NCBI RefSeq assembly: GCF_023206215.1
Contig: NZ_CP065800.1
Location: 558,001-622,000, forward strand
DNA from: Butyrivibrio fibrisolvens
GTDB lineage: Bacteria > Bacillota > Clostridia > Lachnospirales > Lachnospiraceae
DNA length: 64,000 bases
Direction: 5' to 3'
How positions within the stretch are numbered: the first letter of the stretch is position 1; every line of letters starts with the position of its first letter. The notes below the pieces were generated by a model, which was not told the DNA's origin, made no database searches, and saw only the letters and a list, made by a program, of their open reading frames with translations. The position numbers were made by a program, and so were the translations under genes. Below, in pieces: positions 34,246 through 43,429 of this stretch.

Positions 34246-37080
34246 GTTTCTTACGTTTAGATCTAATGCGTCTATAACGTTCTTGCCTATAACCGCTTTA
34301 ACTGCGCCATTTTCAAGTTTGACGTTTTTGCCTGCGACTTTGCATTCTTTGATGTGGTACTGGCCGTGGTCTAGGTGGGCGGGGTTTATGATTTCTATTC
34401 TTAGGGGGCGGAAGGCGTATTCCAGTTCTATCTGGCATTTTCCGTTTTGATCGAACTGTTCTTGTAAGAGGCCTGGTTCTATTACTAGGTTGCCGTACTC
34501 TCCTTTTATTCCGAACATATTCATGGTTACTGTCATGAGGTACCAGCTGGCAGCTCCTGTGAGGTATCCGTAGAGTCCTTTTCCATGTCGTCCGAAATAT
34601 TCGGGGATTCCGGGATAGATCTTTGAGGTGTCATAGTCTGAGCTAAGTTCATATAGGGCTTTAAGTGATTTATATCCCTGCCTTGCATAGCCTCTTTGAT
34701 ACAGGGCGCTTGCGTACATGACTGCCATGTGGCTAAAGACTGCTCCGTTTTCTTTTTCTCCGAAGGCAAATCCGAACATGCGTCCCATGTCAGTCTTGAC
34801 AATACCAAAGTCTGTATTGAGTCTGTATCCGCCTGCGTCCTTGTCAAAAAGTAGCTTATCTGCGCTCTTACATATCTTCTCTATCTGGTCATCTGTTGCT
34901 GTGCCGTTCATGATGGAGAAGACCTGGCCTGTGAGCATCATGTTCTTATGTCCGGGGATCGAGAGATCCAGTGCTCTGCCGCTGTTGTCATAATAGCTGT
35001 TGTACCAGCCAAGTTTCTCTTCATTGTGATCACACTGTTTCTTATCATAAGGATTTGCAGTATCAGGTTCTGTATGATCTTCTATCCACTCATTTTGTCT
35101 TATGTGGTTTATGATCCACATTCCTTTATGACGAAGGTTTGATGACAGGCTCTTTATATCTATACCGATAGTATTACCTGTGATATCTCCGGATACTTTT
35201 GACAGGAATCCTTCCAGTATATTTTCTTTACTTTTGATATCTTCATAGATAGTTTCATCATCTATAAGAAGGTCTCCAAGTTCTTCAAAGACGTATATCT
35301 TATCACTTTGAAGTCTGCCTGATTCCAGCATATCTGCAAGGTGTATAAGGTTTCCTGCATAGGCATTTGCAAATGCTACGCTTTCGCCTCTATCGCCTGC
35401 CATATCCAGAGCATCATTCCAGTCTGCATCTCGTATCTTTATGATATTGTGCTCGCCAACTTCCCAGAAAGAGGAGAGATTTTGAAGGAGTATGTGCTCT
35501 AAGACGCTGCCTGTATACTTGTCTCCATTTGCCTGTCTTAGCGCATTGTCATCTCTTGTAAGCTTAGGATTAACTTTACGTCCTCTAAAGATCTGCTTGT
35601 CGCAAAAGTATCCGCACTTCTCGTTTAAAAATTCTATGTCTCCTGTCTGGTCTATATAGAGTCTTGTTGTTATAAATGGCCATACGCCGTGATCCATCCA
35701 TACTCTTGTGATGGAGTTTCTGTCAGCTTTGAACTCGCCGGGGCCATCTCCTATGATCGTTGCATTGGTGCCATCGATCCTGACTCCCTGATAGTTACCA
35801 AGCAGCATCTGCCTTACTCCGGAAGGGTCCATAAGAAGGAGTGCAAGGCAGTCCTGCCACAGGTCTCGCCAGCCTCTGCCACCTTTGCCATAGTCGTGGT
35901 GAGGAAGGAAAGAGCATCCGAATATCCTTCTAAGTTCCGGCTGAAAAGCTACCCATCTCATGAAGCCGTCAAAATATGCATCACCAGTTGTTATCTTGAT
36001 ATTGACTTTACTGATCCAGTAGCTCCTTGTTCTTTCAAGGCTTTCATATACTTTGGAAGGCGTAGCCAGATCTTCTTTGATTTTTCTAAACTCATCATCT
36101 TCTTTGCAAATACCTGCATATACTAGGTAAGTCTTATCTTCACCGGGCTTTAGGTGCGCCTTTTCAAAACTTATGGCACCTATTATCTCCTGGCCGCTTG
36201 CATCCTTACATTCGTGGAAGTTATGGACTGCCACTTCCTCGTCCTTCTTATCTGATATAGCCTTATTACCATCACGATCACCAAGTGAAAAATCATTTAT
36301 ATACTTTTGATCGTCATCATCAGATGCTGACTTCCTTATTACATACTCCGGCCAGTCGGGAGTTCCGTCTCCGATGAAGTCGTCAAGTACAGGTACGACC
36401 TTAACAGGATTCTCTGCAATTTCTTTACTTCCTATGCCGTATCCTTCGACGAAGTATCTGCTGTCTGCCAGATTGTGTCCTCTCTCGTCAAAAGACAGAG
36501 TTGGCGCATCTATTATGCCCTTATCCGTGATATATGTCCTTCCGAGAAGTGATGTTACGTGCCTGTGGTCTCTTAAGTTGTCAGCACTTCTTCCATATAC
36601 AGGGATAGCCGGTATGAAGGTTATGTCCATATCCTTATCACCTGTATTTGACAGCTTTACTATATGAACTTCAACGTTTTGATCGTATGGAACGAATGAA
36701 GTAATCTCTGACTTAATACCAAGTTTTTTATTTTCTCTTTCTACTTTGTGCCACATGAATCCGGCAGTAACCTTACAAGGCTCCCTATCATCAGTTAGTC
36801 TATCTACATTCTGTGATGCACTGCTGCCGTTTGCGGACCATGGCGCCCCATTAACAAGGCACCAGAAATTCCTGGTAAGTCTGTTATTATTAAGGTTCTC
36901 AATGCTCATGGGTTCCAAGAGGAAGTGGTTCTGATCGATCTTGGAATCACCGGACAGAAGTGGTGTCACGCAGCTCTTAAGGCCGCGCTCGCTTGCAAGC
37001 GGATAATACAGATTGTTACAAAGATCCGCATCCTCAAGCTCAAATGTTCCGTTTTTATCAAGGAATTTAACTTTATTCAT
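34222..37080 (-). CDS. GH94-type beta-glucoside phosphorylase
   Basis: A 952-residue cytoplasmic phosphorylase. The N-terminus (YYPLASERGLKSCVTPLL, DQNHFLLEPMSIENL, NFWCLVNGAPWSANGSSASQ) matches the GH94 beta-sandwich, in the style of laminaribiose/cellobiose-type enzymes. The barrel has GRGWRDLWQDCLALLL (near residue 405), DGPGEFKADRNSITRVWMDH, and the acid motif IRDADWNDALDMAGDRGES (near 555), whose Asp should be the proton donor. The 3' end runs into a 36-base repeat array. With the 1077-residue relative downstream it implies two phosphorolytic steps or two linkages. GGAGATGA precedes the ATG. Substrate is unproven. Confidence 0.88.
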   Translation of the reverse strand: MNKVKFLDKNGTFELEDADLCNNLYYPLASERGLKSCVTPLLSGDSKIDQNHFLLEPMSIENLNNNRLTRNFWCLVNGAPWSANGSSASQNVDRLTDDREPCKVTAGFMWHKVERENKKLGIKSEITSFVPYDQNVEVHIVKLSNTGDKDMDITFIPAIPVYGRSADNLRDHRHVTSLLGRTYITDKGIIDAPTLSFDERGHNLADSRYFVEGYGIGSKEIAENPVKVVPVLDDFIGDGTPDWPEYVIRKSASDDDDQKYINDFSLGDRDGNKAISDKKDEEVAVHNFHECKDASGQEIIGAISFEKAHLKPGEDKTYLVYAGICKEDDEFRKIKEDLATPSKVYESLERTRSYWISKVNIKITTGDAYFDGFMRWVAFQPELRRIFGCSFLPHHDYGKGGRGWRDLWQDCLALLLMDPSGVRQMLLGNYQGVRIDGTNATIIGDGPGEFKADRNSITRVWMDHGVWPFITTRLYIDQTGDIEFLNEKCGYFCDKQIFRGRKVNPKLTRDDNALRQANGDKYTGSVLEHILLQNLSSFWEVGEHNIIKIRDADWNDALDMAGDRGESVAFANAYAGNLIHLADMLESGRLQSDKIYVFEELGDLLIDDETIYEDIKSKENILEGFLSKVSGDITGNTIGIDIKSLSSNLRHKGMWIINHIRQNEWIEDHTEPDTANPYDKKQCDHNEEKLGWYNSYYDNSGRALDLSIPGHKNMMLTGQVFSIMNGTATDDQIEKICKSADKLLFDKDAGGYRLNTDFGIVKTDMGRMFGFAFGEKENGAVFSHMAVMYASALYQRGYARQGYKSLKALYELSSDYDTSKIYPGIPEYFGRHGKGLYGYLTGAASWYLMTVTMNMFGIKGEYGNLVIEPGLLQEQFDQNGKCQIELEYAFRPLRIEIINPAHLDHGQYHIKECKVAGKNVKLENGAVKAVIGKNVIDALDLNVRNTIEVILG

Positions 37081-37152
37081 TCATCTCCTACCTTTTTCAT
37101 AAAGAAATGATTATTTGCAAACTTCCCAATTGGTTCCTTATCATAATAAAAA

Positions 37153-37204
37153 AAAGAAACCTTATTATTTAGGCTTCTTTTTTTCAAATGGTGTTATTTT
37201 TTTA
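37153..37204. promoter_or_regulatory. Hairpin and candidate activator site upstream of the GH94 gene
   Basis: AAGAAACCT ... AGGCTTCTT (37154-37179) can pair imperfectly and is flanked by T-runs on both strands, so it could attenuate in either direction. Next to it TAAAAAAATAACACCATTT (minus strand of 37186-37204) matches the site before the importer operon in 17 of 19 positions. Confidence 0.45.
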
Positions 37205-37217
37205 TTGTTCGCCAAAC

Positions 37218-37246
37218 TTGGCTATATAAATCATTAACGCTATAAT
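37218..37246 (+). promoter_or_regulatory. Promoter of the MFS transporter gene
   Basis: TTGGCT, 17 bases, TATAAT: a near-consensus housekeeping promoter 44 bases before the start codon. The -35 element overlaps an inverted repeat GCCAAACTTGGC (37211-37222), a possible operator. Confidence 0.65.
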
Positions 37247-37289
37247 AGTAGATGGGTACTTAATTTCGACAATATTGGGGGAATAAAAA

Positions 37290-38681
37290 ATGAATACTGA
37301 GGAAAAAGAATCCAGGCAGCTTTTAAGACTTAACAAGGAAGCTTCGAGAAAAAAGCCTCTTCACTATATTGGAGTGGCTATGATCCTGCTTACGATCATA
37401 TATATCGTAGATGAGATCACTTCTAACATGAATGCTGCCATGCAGCCTTATGTTCTATTCGATCTGTTTAATATCTCATCAAGAAATGTTAATACACCTG
37501 AGTATACCAAAGCTTTTAATGTTGTTGCTCCTATTCAGGTGTTCTCTAATCTGCTTCTTATCATAACGCCTTTTTATAAAGCTCTGTCCGATAAATACGG
37601 GCGGAAGCTCTTTCTTATGATCAATACGGTTGGAATGGGCATAGGTATGTGCATTGTAATGACATCGCAAAATGTTGCCTGGTACATTCTGGGAATGCTC
37701 TTTATGATGTTCTTTACTCCAAACGATATGCAGGTTCTGTATATAATGGAGACAGCGCCCAAGCAAAAGCGCGCCACATATAGCTTTATAGCTAAGGGCA
37801 TCGCTCTTGTAAGTGTATCGCTTATCGGCGTATTCTCAAGGATATTCCTTAATGACAATGAGCCTTCAAGCTGGCGCCTTGTCTATGCGATCCCGGTAGT
37901 CTCTGCTATAGTGATTGGATTATTATCATATCTTTTCATGCATGAAACACCTGTATTTCTGGAACAGCGAATGGGATACCTATCTCTGACCAAAGATGAA
38001 AGAGAAAAGAAGCTAAGAGAAGATAAGGAAAAAGGCACTTCTGAAGAAGGCGGCGTTTTTAGAGCAATCCGCTTTATTTTTACTAACAAGCAGCTACGCT
38101 GGATCTTCATAGCAGGCTTTATCTTTTTTGCTACAACATTCTATACTTCTTACTATGCAACTGTACTTGAAGGAGCCATGTCTACAGATATGGTAGCAAC
38201 TGCTCTTGTAATATATCCTTTCTTCAACGGGCTTGTTACAATATTAAGCGGATTCTTCTCAGATAAGCTTGGTCGTAAGAAGGTATGCCTGATACTAGGA
38301 TCTGTTACGATAATAGGTCTTTTGATGTTCGTCCTCTCCTGCAGACTGGGGCTTGGACCTATAGCAGCAGGAATCTCATACGGATGCTCAATAGGTGGCC
38401 TTTGGTCCATGTCTGATACCTTGATACTGACCATGCCTGCCGAATCCTCTCCTTCCGGTATGAGATCTTCTGTAATGGGCACCATATCTGTACTGATCGG
38501 TGCCGGTATGTTCCTGGGGCAGACAATCTTCATCGTATGTCAGAACTTCCTTCCCATGGATGTACTGTTCATGATCATATGTCTTCCGTTTATGGCTCTA
38601 AGCCTTATCATACTGATAACCAAAGTCAAAGAAACCAAAGATGCAGATCTTGATAATATCACAGCAGATACCTATAAATAA
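37290..38681 (+). CDS. Major facilitator superfamily transporter
   Basis: A 463-residue membrane transporter with about twelve predicted helices. Motif A occurs twice, as DKYGRKLFL after helix 2 (near residue 102) and SDKLGRKKV in the second half (near 328). A charged cytoplasmic loop (KEREKKLREDKEKGTSEEGG, near 240) separates the halves. GGGGGAA precedes the ATG. The substrate cannot be told from the sequence; position beside the glucan genes suggests a sugar or an effluxed side product. Its 3' end abuts the convergent XRE regulator with only one base between stop codons. Confidence 0.85.
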   Translation: MNTEEKESRQLLRLNKEASRKKPLHYIGVAMILLTIIYIVDEITSNMNAAMQPYVLFDLFNISSRNVNTPEYTKAFNVVAPIQVFSNLLLIITPFYKALSDKYGRKLFLMINTVGMGIGMCIVMTSQNVAWYILGMLFMMFFTPNDMQVLYIMETAPKQKRATYSFIAKGIALVSVSLIGVFSRIFLNDNEPSSWRLVYAIPVVSAIVIGLLSYLFMHETPVFLEQRMGYLSLTKDEREKKLREDKEKGTSEEGGVFRAIRFIFTNKQLRWIFIAGFIFFATTFYTSYYATVLEGAMSTDMVATALVIYPFFNGLVTILSGFFSDKLGRKKVCLILGSVTIIGLLMFVLSCRLGLGPIAAGISYGCSIGGLWSMSDTLILTMPAESSPSGMRSSVMGTISVLIGAGMFLGQTIFIVCQNFLPMDVLFMIICLPFMALSLIILITKVKETKDADLDNITADTYK

Positions 38682-38682
38682 T

Positions 38683-40092
38683 CTACGTCCTTTGCATGAA
38701 CTCACAGAAAGCGCTTACCATCCGTCTTTCTGTGATAGCAAAGGCTATTTCAGGCGCTGTTGTTTTGATCATAAAAGCATAGTGATCTTCACTTGCTATA
38801 ACATACATGTTGTCAGGAATATTCTCTGCTTGCACTTGTTTATAGTACTTATACGTTTTGGCATATAGTTCACTATTTTCAATATGCGCTTTCCATTCTT
38901 CAGGCGTGTATGTCATACCTGCTGCCCCAATAAGGCCGGCACATGGAAGGGGAACATTTACTTTACTGATATCAGGTTTTGGGAGTATCTCTGTATAAGT
39001 CTTTTTAGATGATAGCGATTCAAAAAAATCTCTGAACATTGTCCAATAAGCATAGATGCTGCTCTGAGGAGCCCTGTCCTGCATACTTCTTGCAACCCAC
39101 TGCGGCATTGTGATAAGGGTTGGTACTTTACCCATAAGCATAATATCAGCATCTACACTTGCCAGTTCTTGATGTACATTCCAAAATTCACCAGATCTTT
39201 GGGGCCCATATATTTCCATGAGCTTCTTGCTTCTGTCAAATATTTCTTCATATTCTTTTACCAAAGCATTTACAGCTTTGGGATCGGTTATAAACTCGTT
39301 AAGCATTCCTTCTGTGTTCATGCCAACAGAGCCGGATACTACTGCGGCACATGAAGGCGCAATAAATAATGTTCTTTGCAATAGTCCGTCCCTTAGTTTT
39401 GGATAATAATAAGGTTCTATCATGCCTGTAGAATAGACAGGGATCCATTTGGCTACGGCTTCTAAAAGCTCGTTTATATCACGCCCTAAGTTATGGATGA
39501 TCTTAACCTTATTGCCTGCTCTTAATACCTTGGTGAATGCTTTGGCCCACCTTGCAGCAAAAAACGGATCATTATAAAGCCACGCCATATCTTCATCTGA
39601 AAATAAAAGAAGTGTCATAGGCGCTTTATTACTTTTTAAAATGTGGTCAAAAAACTGTAAAACAGCTTCTCTCTTACCGGACGGGCCATAATAATATCTT
39701 TTGGTTTTAGATAAAACCAGTTCTTCATCATTGTCTAAAACGATTCTTGCAGATCCTGTTCCAAAACTGTCTAAAAGTCCTGGTATTCCGTATCTTATAT
39801 TATCTCCATTACCCAAAAACCAATTCTTTATAAGATATACTGCCCTTTGCTCATCCTGGGGCCACTTTGAAATATTCAGCTCTTTGCACATGGCATCCTG
39901 CTGATATCCAATGCTTATATGTGATGCAAAATAAGCGCTCATATCATCAAGAAATCCTGGATTTCTGGGAAGGTTCCTGGATCCATTTCTAAGACGACTT
40001 ATATGAGAAGAGTCCACATGACATGCGGCTCCTAAAATATTGGCTCTTGTACCTGTAAGATTCATGATATAATCGAGCTTTTGAGCGAACAT
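38683..40092 (-). CDS. XRE-type regulator with a large C-terminal domain of unknown function
   Basis: A 469-residue protein. Residues 1-60 resemble a Cro/C1 helix-turn-helix (AQKLDYIMNLTGTRANILGA, DSSHISRLRNGSRNLP). The remaining 400 residues contain blocks such as GKREAVLQFFDHIL, VKIIHNLGRDINELL and TLFIAPSCAAVVSGSVG; I do not recognise a named domain, though similar long XRE-like regulators are common in Lachnospiraceae. It is divergent from a run of three secreted-protein genes (40396-44314), which it may control. The C-terminal part probably binds a ligand; that is inference. Confidence 0.72.
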   Translation of the reverse strand: MFAQKLDYIMNLTGTRANILGAACHVDSSHISRLRNGSRNLPRNPGFLDDMSAYFASHISIGYQQDAMCKELNISKWPQDEQRAVYLIKNWFLGNGDNIRYGIPGLLDSFGTGSARIVLDNDEELVLSKTKRYYYGPSGKREAVLQFFDHILKSNKAPMTLLLFSDEDMAWLYNDPFFAARWAKAFTKVLRAGNKVKIIHNLGRDINELLEAVAKWIPVYSTGMIEPYYYPKLRDGLLQRTLFIAPSCAAVVSGSVGMNTEGMLNEFITDPKAVNALVKEYEEIFDRSKKLMEIYGPQRSGEFWNVHQELASVDADIMLMGKVPTLITMPQWVARSMQDRAPQSSIYAYWTMFRDFFESLSSKKTYTEILPKPDISKVNVPLPCAGLIGAAGMTYTPEEWKAHIENSELYAKTYKYYKQVQAENIPDNMYVIASEDHYAFMIKTTAPEIAFAITERRMVSAFCEFMQRT

Positions 40093-40395
40093 AATATACC
40101 TCTGTAAACTACTTGCATCTTAAGCTAAGGAAGTTTATGGGTTATTTATTACAAAACTTCACCACAAATTTATAACTCTTAATCTGTCGTAATCTCACAA
40201 AGAATCCTTCATATCTACCTTATCATAGCGGCTATTAAGAATCCATAGAATTGTCGTAATTTTGGCACGAATAATGCCAGAATTTTGTCAGTGTCAAATC
40301 ATCTTTTTGTGTGCATTATTAAGGTTTATGTACCGAGATACAAATTGATTCCCTATGTTACACACAGGATAGTTTTCATGACAAGGAGGCCGTCT
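40093..40395. other. Divergent intergenic region between the XRE regulator and secreted-protein genes
   Basis: No gene is seen in these 303 bases. TGTCGTAAT occurs twice (near 40190 and 40252), and TTGGCACGAATAATGCCA (40262-40279) is an inverted repeat that also has the GG-N10-GC spacing of a sigma-54 promoter. These are candidate regulator sites for the divergent genes. Confidence 0.4.
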
Positions 40396-41889
40396 ATGAA
40401 ATGTTTAAATCACTTCTTGAAACAGGCATCATCTTTATCATTATGCATTCCGGTCGCTGGGATGATGCTCTCTTCTTTCAATGTCTGTGCTGCAGACTCT
40501 TATGATACCCTGGGCGAAAAATTTTACGATAATGGCGATGTTATATATGAAAACAGCAGCATTGCCGGTGTATCAAGTGGACCTTCTGAGGATGTCGTAT
40601 TTGAAATAGAAGAAACAACTTTGATCACCGGAATCTGGACTTATCACTGGTATCCTGATGATGTTGATGAGTGGGAATATGCTTACGTCTGGATAGAATC
40701 AGAAGAAGGAGACGAATATGGTCCATGGTCAGTCCAGGCTGAACAAGGCCAGGGAGGCAAAGAAAATGTAAACTGGTATGCATTCCCCAATGTTACACTC
40801 GAACCGGGAACCTATTATCTTTATGACTCTAACGCTTCTACCTGGTCATATGCCTACGACACAGATAATAAAGGAATGTGCATGATAAGAGGAACTGTCG
40901 TTGATGGCAGCTCTTCATCCAAGACGTCTAAAAGCGGTAATCTTCTGACCAATCCCAGCTTTGAAGATGGACTTGATGGCTGGGAAGATCCTGATGGAAT
41001 ATGGAATAATGATCCTGATACGACAGCGCATGACGCTACTGACGGAGACCATTTTGCCTGGCCATCTGATGGTGCATCAGAAGATACTTACATATATCAG
41101 GATGTCTATGTAGATTCAGATGCTGAAGGGCAGACGGCAGTACTTAGTGCAATGCTTTCAACTTATGATCAGGATCCTACTGATCTTGCCCGCCTTGAGC
41201 TTATATTCCTGAATTCCAAAGGTAAAGTCATTGACTCATATTCTAAAGAGCAAAGGGCTATTGAATGGGAAAAGTTCACCATAAGTGCTGAAGTTCCCGA
41301 TGGAACAACCACTATAAGAGTTATGCTTCACGGCATAAGATATAACGGAAGTCTTATAGATTCATATTTTGATGATGTAAGTCTTACCTTATCAGGTGAT
41401 GCTGTATCATCCACTAAAAATAGCAAGTCCGATGATGATTCATACTATTATATGTTTAGCTACTACACCTTTACTGTCCCCTCCTATTGGGGCGAGCCTG
41501 AATATGACAATGATGGTACAGTTTATTTCTACGGCGAAGATGAATATGATCTTCCTCTTATTATGCTGACTTATGAACCAATCGAAAATTACTTCGATTC
41601 TGGCGAAGTAAACGGACTTACAGATGAAGAAGCTATAGAAATACTGGAATCTTTCAAGGATACGCTTGAAGAAGATTCTTACTATATATCAGAAACAGAA
41701 GAAATAACAATTGCAGGATACCCTGCAATAATATATACCGCAACAGTATCATTATTGGGTGACAATGATATACGAATAGCTCATTTCATGGATTCTGATT
41801 ACTTCTATGAACTGTTGCTTATTGAATATGAGGATTCTGATACATCATATCTTGAAGATCTGGACTATATAGTATCAACCTTTGAATAA
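40396..41889 (+). CDS. Secreted protein with CBM-like beta-sandwich and Mog1/PsbP-like C-terminal domain
   Basis: A 497-residue exported protein. The ATG at 40396 follows AAGGAGG; the preceding in-frame codons are untranslated leader. A signal peptide (SLCIPVAGMMLSSFNVCAA) precedes an acidic domain with SGPSEDVVFEIEETTLITG. The centre has NLLTNPSFEDGLDGWEDPDG (near residue 200), the hallmark start of carbohydrate-binding modules of the CBM4/9/22 fold. The last 150 residues (FTVPSYWGEPEYDNDGTVYF) resemble the N-terminal domain of the next protein. No catalytic residues are evident. It may bind polysaccharide at the surface. Confidence 0.7.
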   Translation: MKCLNHFLKQASSLSLCIPVAGMMLSSFNVCAADSYDTLGEKFYDNGDVIYENSSIAGVSSGPSEDVVFEIEETTLITGIWTYHWYPDDVDEWEYAYVWIESEEGDEYGPWSVQAEQGQGGKENVNWYAFPNVTLEPGTYYLYDSNASTWSYAYDTDNKGMCMIRGTVVDGSSSSKTSKSGNLLTNPSFEDGLDGWEDPDGIWNNDPDTTAHDATDGDHFAWPSDGASEDTYIYQDVYVDSDAEGQTAVLSAMLSTYDQDPTDLARLELIFLNSKGKVIDSYSKEQRAIEWEKFTISAEVPDGTTTIRVMLHGIRYNGSLIDSYFDDVSLTLSGDAVSSTKNSKSDDDSYYYMFSYYTFTVPSYWGEPEYDNDGTVYFYGEDEYDLPLIMLTYEPIENYFDSGEVNGLTDEEAIEILESFKDTLEEDSYYISETEEITIAGYPAIIYTATVSLLGDNDIRIAHFMDSDYFYELLLIEYEDSDTSYLEDLDYIVSTFE

Positions 41890-42014
41890 TAGGAAGTATA
41901 TATCTTTTTCTTAAAATATATACGGTAAGCTATCCCATATACCGATATATAAATAGAGTGTCCCCACGAGCTCAAGTTGTGTCAAGGAGCGTTTTATCGA
42001 CAAGGAGGCCATCT

Positions 42015-43415
42015 ATGATTTCTATCAAAAAGCTTATTAGTGTCACTGTATCAGCTTCTCTTTACATGGGCATCATGTTGCTGCCCATCACTTCTATTCC
42101 GGCATCAGCCAAAGGTTCCGGCTCTATTCAGGTAAATAAATCTTCCCAGACAGAAGATGACAATGTTGAAACCTTCGGAAGCTATACCTTCACTCTTCCT
42201 GAATCCTTCGATGATTGTGAGAAGGAAGGTGATCCCGATGATGAAGCTGTGTACTATTATCTGGGTGACTATGATGATGTCCCAGCTCTCATGATCCTGA
42301 AGGAATCGCTTCTGGATTATGTTACTTCCAGCGAACTTAAAACTCTGACCGAAGATGATGAATATGAGATACTTGGTTACTTCAAAGAGGGTGTACTTGA
42401 AGGTGAAGACTTCACTAATGTATCTAAGACCAGTAAGACCAAGATTGCAGGCAACCCTGCTATCACTTTCAGCTTCACAGGTGAGCTTTATGGCGAAAAC
42501 GATGTCAGGATAACTGTCTTTATAGACAAGGAGGAAGTTAACATATACTGCCTGATGCTGCTTGAAGAAGCCGGTGCCAAAAAGTCCTATGTCAAAGACA
42601 TGGAGAAGATAGAAAAGAGCTTCAAAAAATCCGGTGATTCAGAAATTCCTGAAGACCTTGCAGCCGCTGTATATGAAGCATTGGAAGATGTATCATCTTA
42701 CTCTGCCAGATCTGTATTTGAGCTAGTAGCAGATATTACAGACTCAGGCGAATCCGCTGACCTTACTCTCATCATGGATCATGAGCTTGAAGCACTGCTT
42801 GGCAAAAACAAATCCTGCCACATGATCCTTACAGAGAGCATGTTCAGCGATGAACTTGGTATAAAAGAAGGCGATTATGTAACTGCAAACGAATTCTATA
42901 TCCTTACTGATGGCAAGAGTACTTCCGCTTACTACAAAGAAGATGGTGAAGACTGGGAGACAGAAGATCTTGAATCAGACAGCGATGATCTTGAAGAGAT
43001 AGAAGAATATATAGGAAGTGTATATGATTTCGAATTCTTCGAAAAGCTGGCAGATGGCTCTATAGATTATGAAGTTGATCCAGAGCTTTCAGAAATAGAT
43101 GAATCCTCGTTCTATGTTATGCAGATGGATCTTACAGGAGATGATCTTAAACTTGCTGTTGAAACACAATTTTTCCTCTCCGGTGTCTTCCTTGAAGATG
43201 AGATTGACTATGATGATATCACATCACATATGATAATCTACGTTGACAGTGAAACCTTCCTTCCATCTACTGTAGAGATAGATCTTGCAGGAGTTGGTGA
43301 ACAGATTCTTTTCGAAATGATCGGATTTGAAGATGCAGATATAAGTAACTGCTCTCTTGTTACAGATTATATAGGTTTTGATGAGTTCGATGAGATCGAA
43401 GCTCCTGATATTTAA
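42015..43415 (+). CDS. Secreted protein with Mog1/PsbP-like N-terminal domain
   Basis: A 466-residue exported protein of unknown function. The start at 42015 follows AAGGAGGCC, in a leader nearly identical to that of the preceding gene. After the signal peptide (ISVTVSASLYMGIMLLPI), a domain of about 150 residues (FGSYTFTLPESFDDCEKEGD, AGNPAITFSFTGELYGENDV) is paralogous to the C-terminus of the upstream protein. The second half (about 205-460) is very acidic, with beta-rich segments reminiscent of LolA/LppX-type lipid carriers; that comparison is weak. It is followed 14 bases later by the next secreted-protein gene. Confidence 0.65.
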   Translation: MISIKKLISVTVSASLYMGIMLLPITSIPASAKGSGSIQVNKSSQTEDDNVETFGSYTFTLPESFDDCEKEGDPDDEAVYYYLGDYDDVPALMILKESLLDYVTSSELKTLTEDDEYEILGYFKEGVLEGEDFTNVSKTSKTKIAGNPAITFSFTGELYGENDVRITVFIDKEEVNIYCLMLLEEAGAKKSYVKDMEKIEKSFKKSGDSEIPEDLAAAVYEALEDVSSYSARSVFELVADITDSGESADLTLIMDHELEALLGKNKSCHMILTESMFSDELGIKEGDYVTANEFYILTDGKSTSAYYKEDGEDWETEDLESDSDDLEEIEEYIGSVYDFEFFEKLADGSIDYEVDPELSEIDESSFYVMQMDLTGDDLKLAVETQFFLSGVFLEDEIDYDDITSHMIIYVDSETFLPSTVEIDLAGVGEQILFEMIGFEDADISNCSLVTDYIGFDEFDEIEAPDI

Positions 43416-43429
43416 TAGGAGGATTATCT

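Noticed and set aside
33940..34450. Plus-strand frames with repeating YLSTTSICALVF
   Set aside because: They are produced by the 36-base repeat and overlap the GH94 gene antisense; no ribosome site.
40262..40279. Sigma-54 promoter
   Set aside because: The GG-N10-GC spacing fits, but the -12 part is poor and no enhancer-binding activator is nearby; an inverted-repeat operator is equally likely.
41958..42014. Upstream in-frame start for the second secreted protein
   Set aside because: The AAGGAGG site and signal peptide place the start at 42015.
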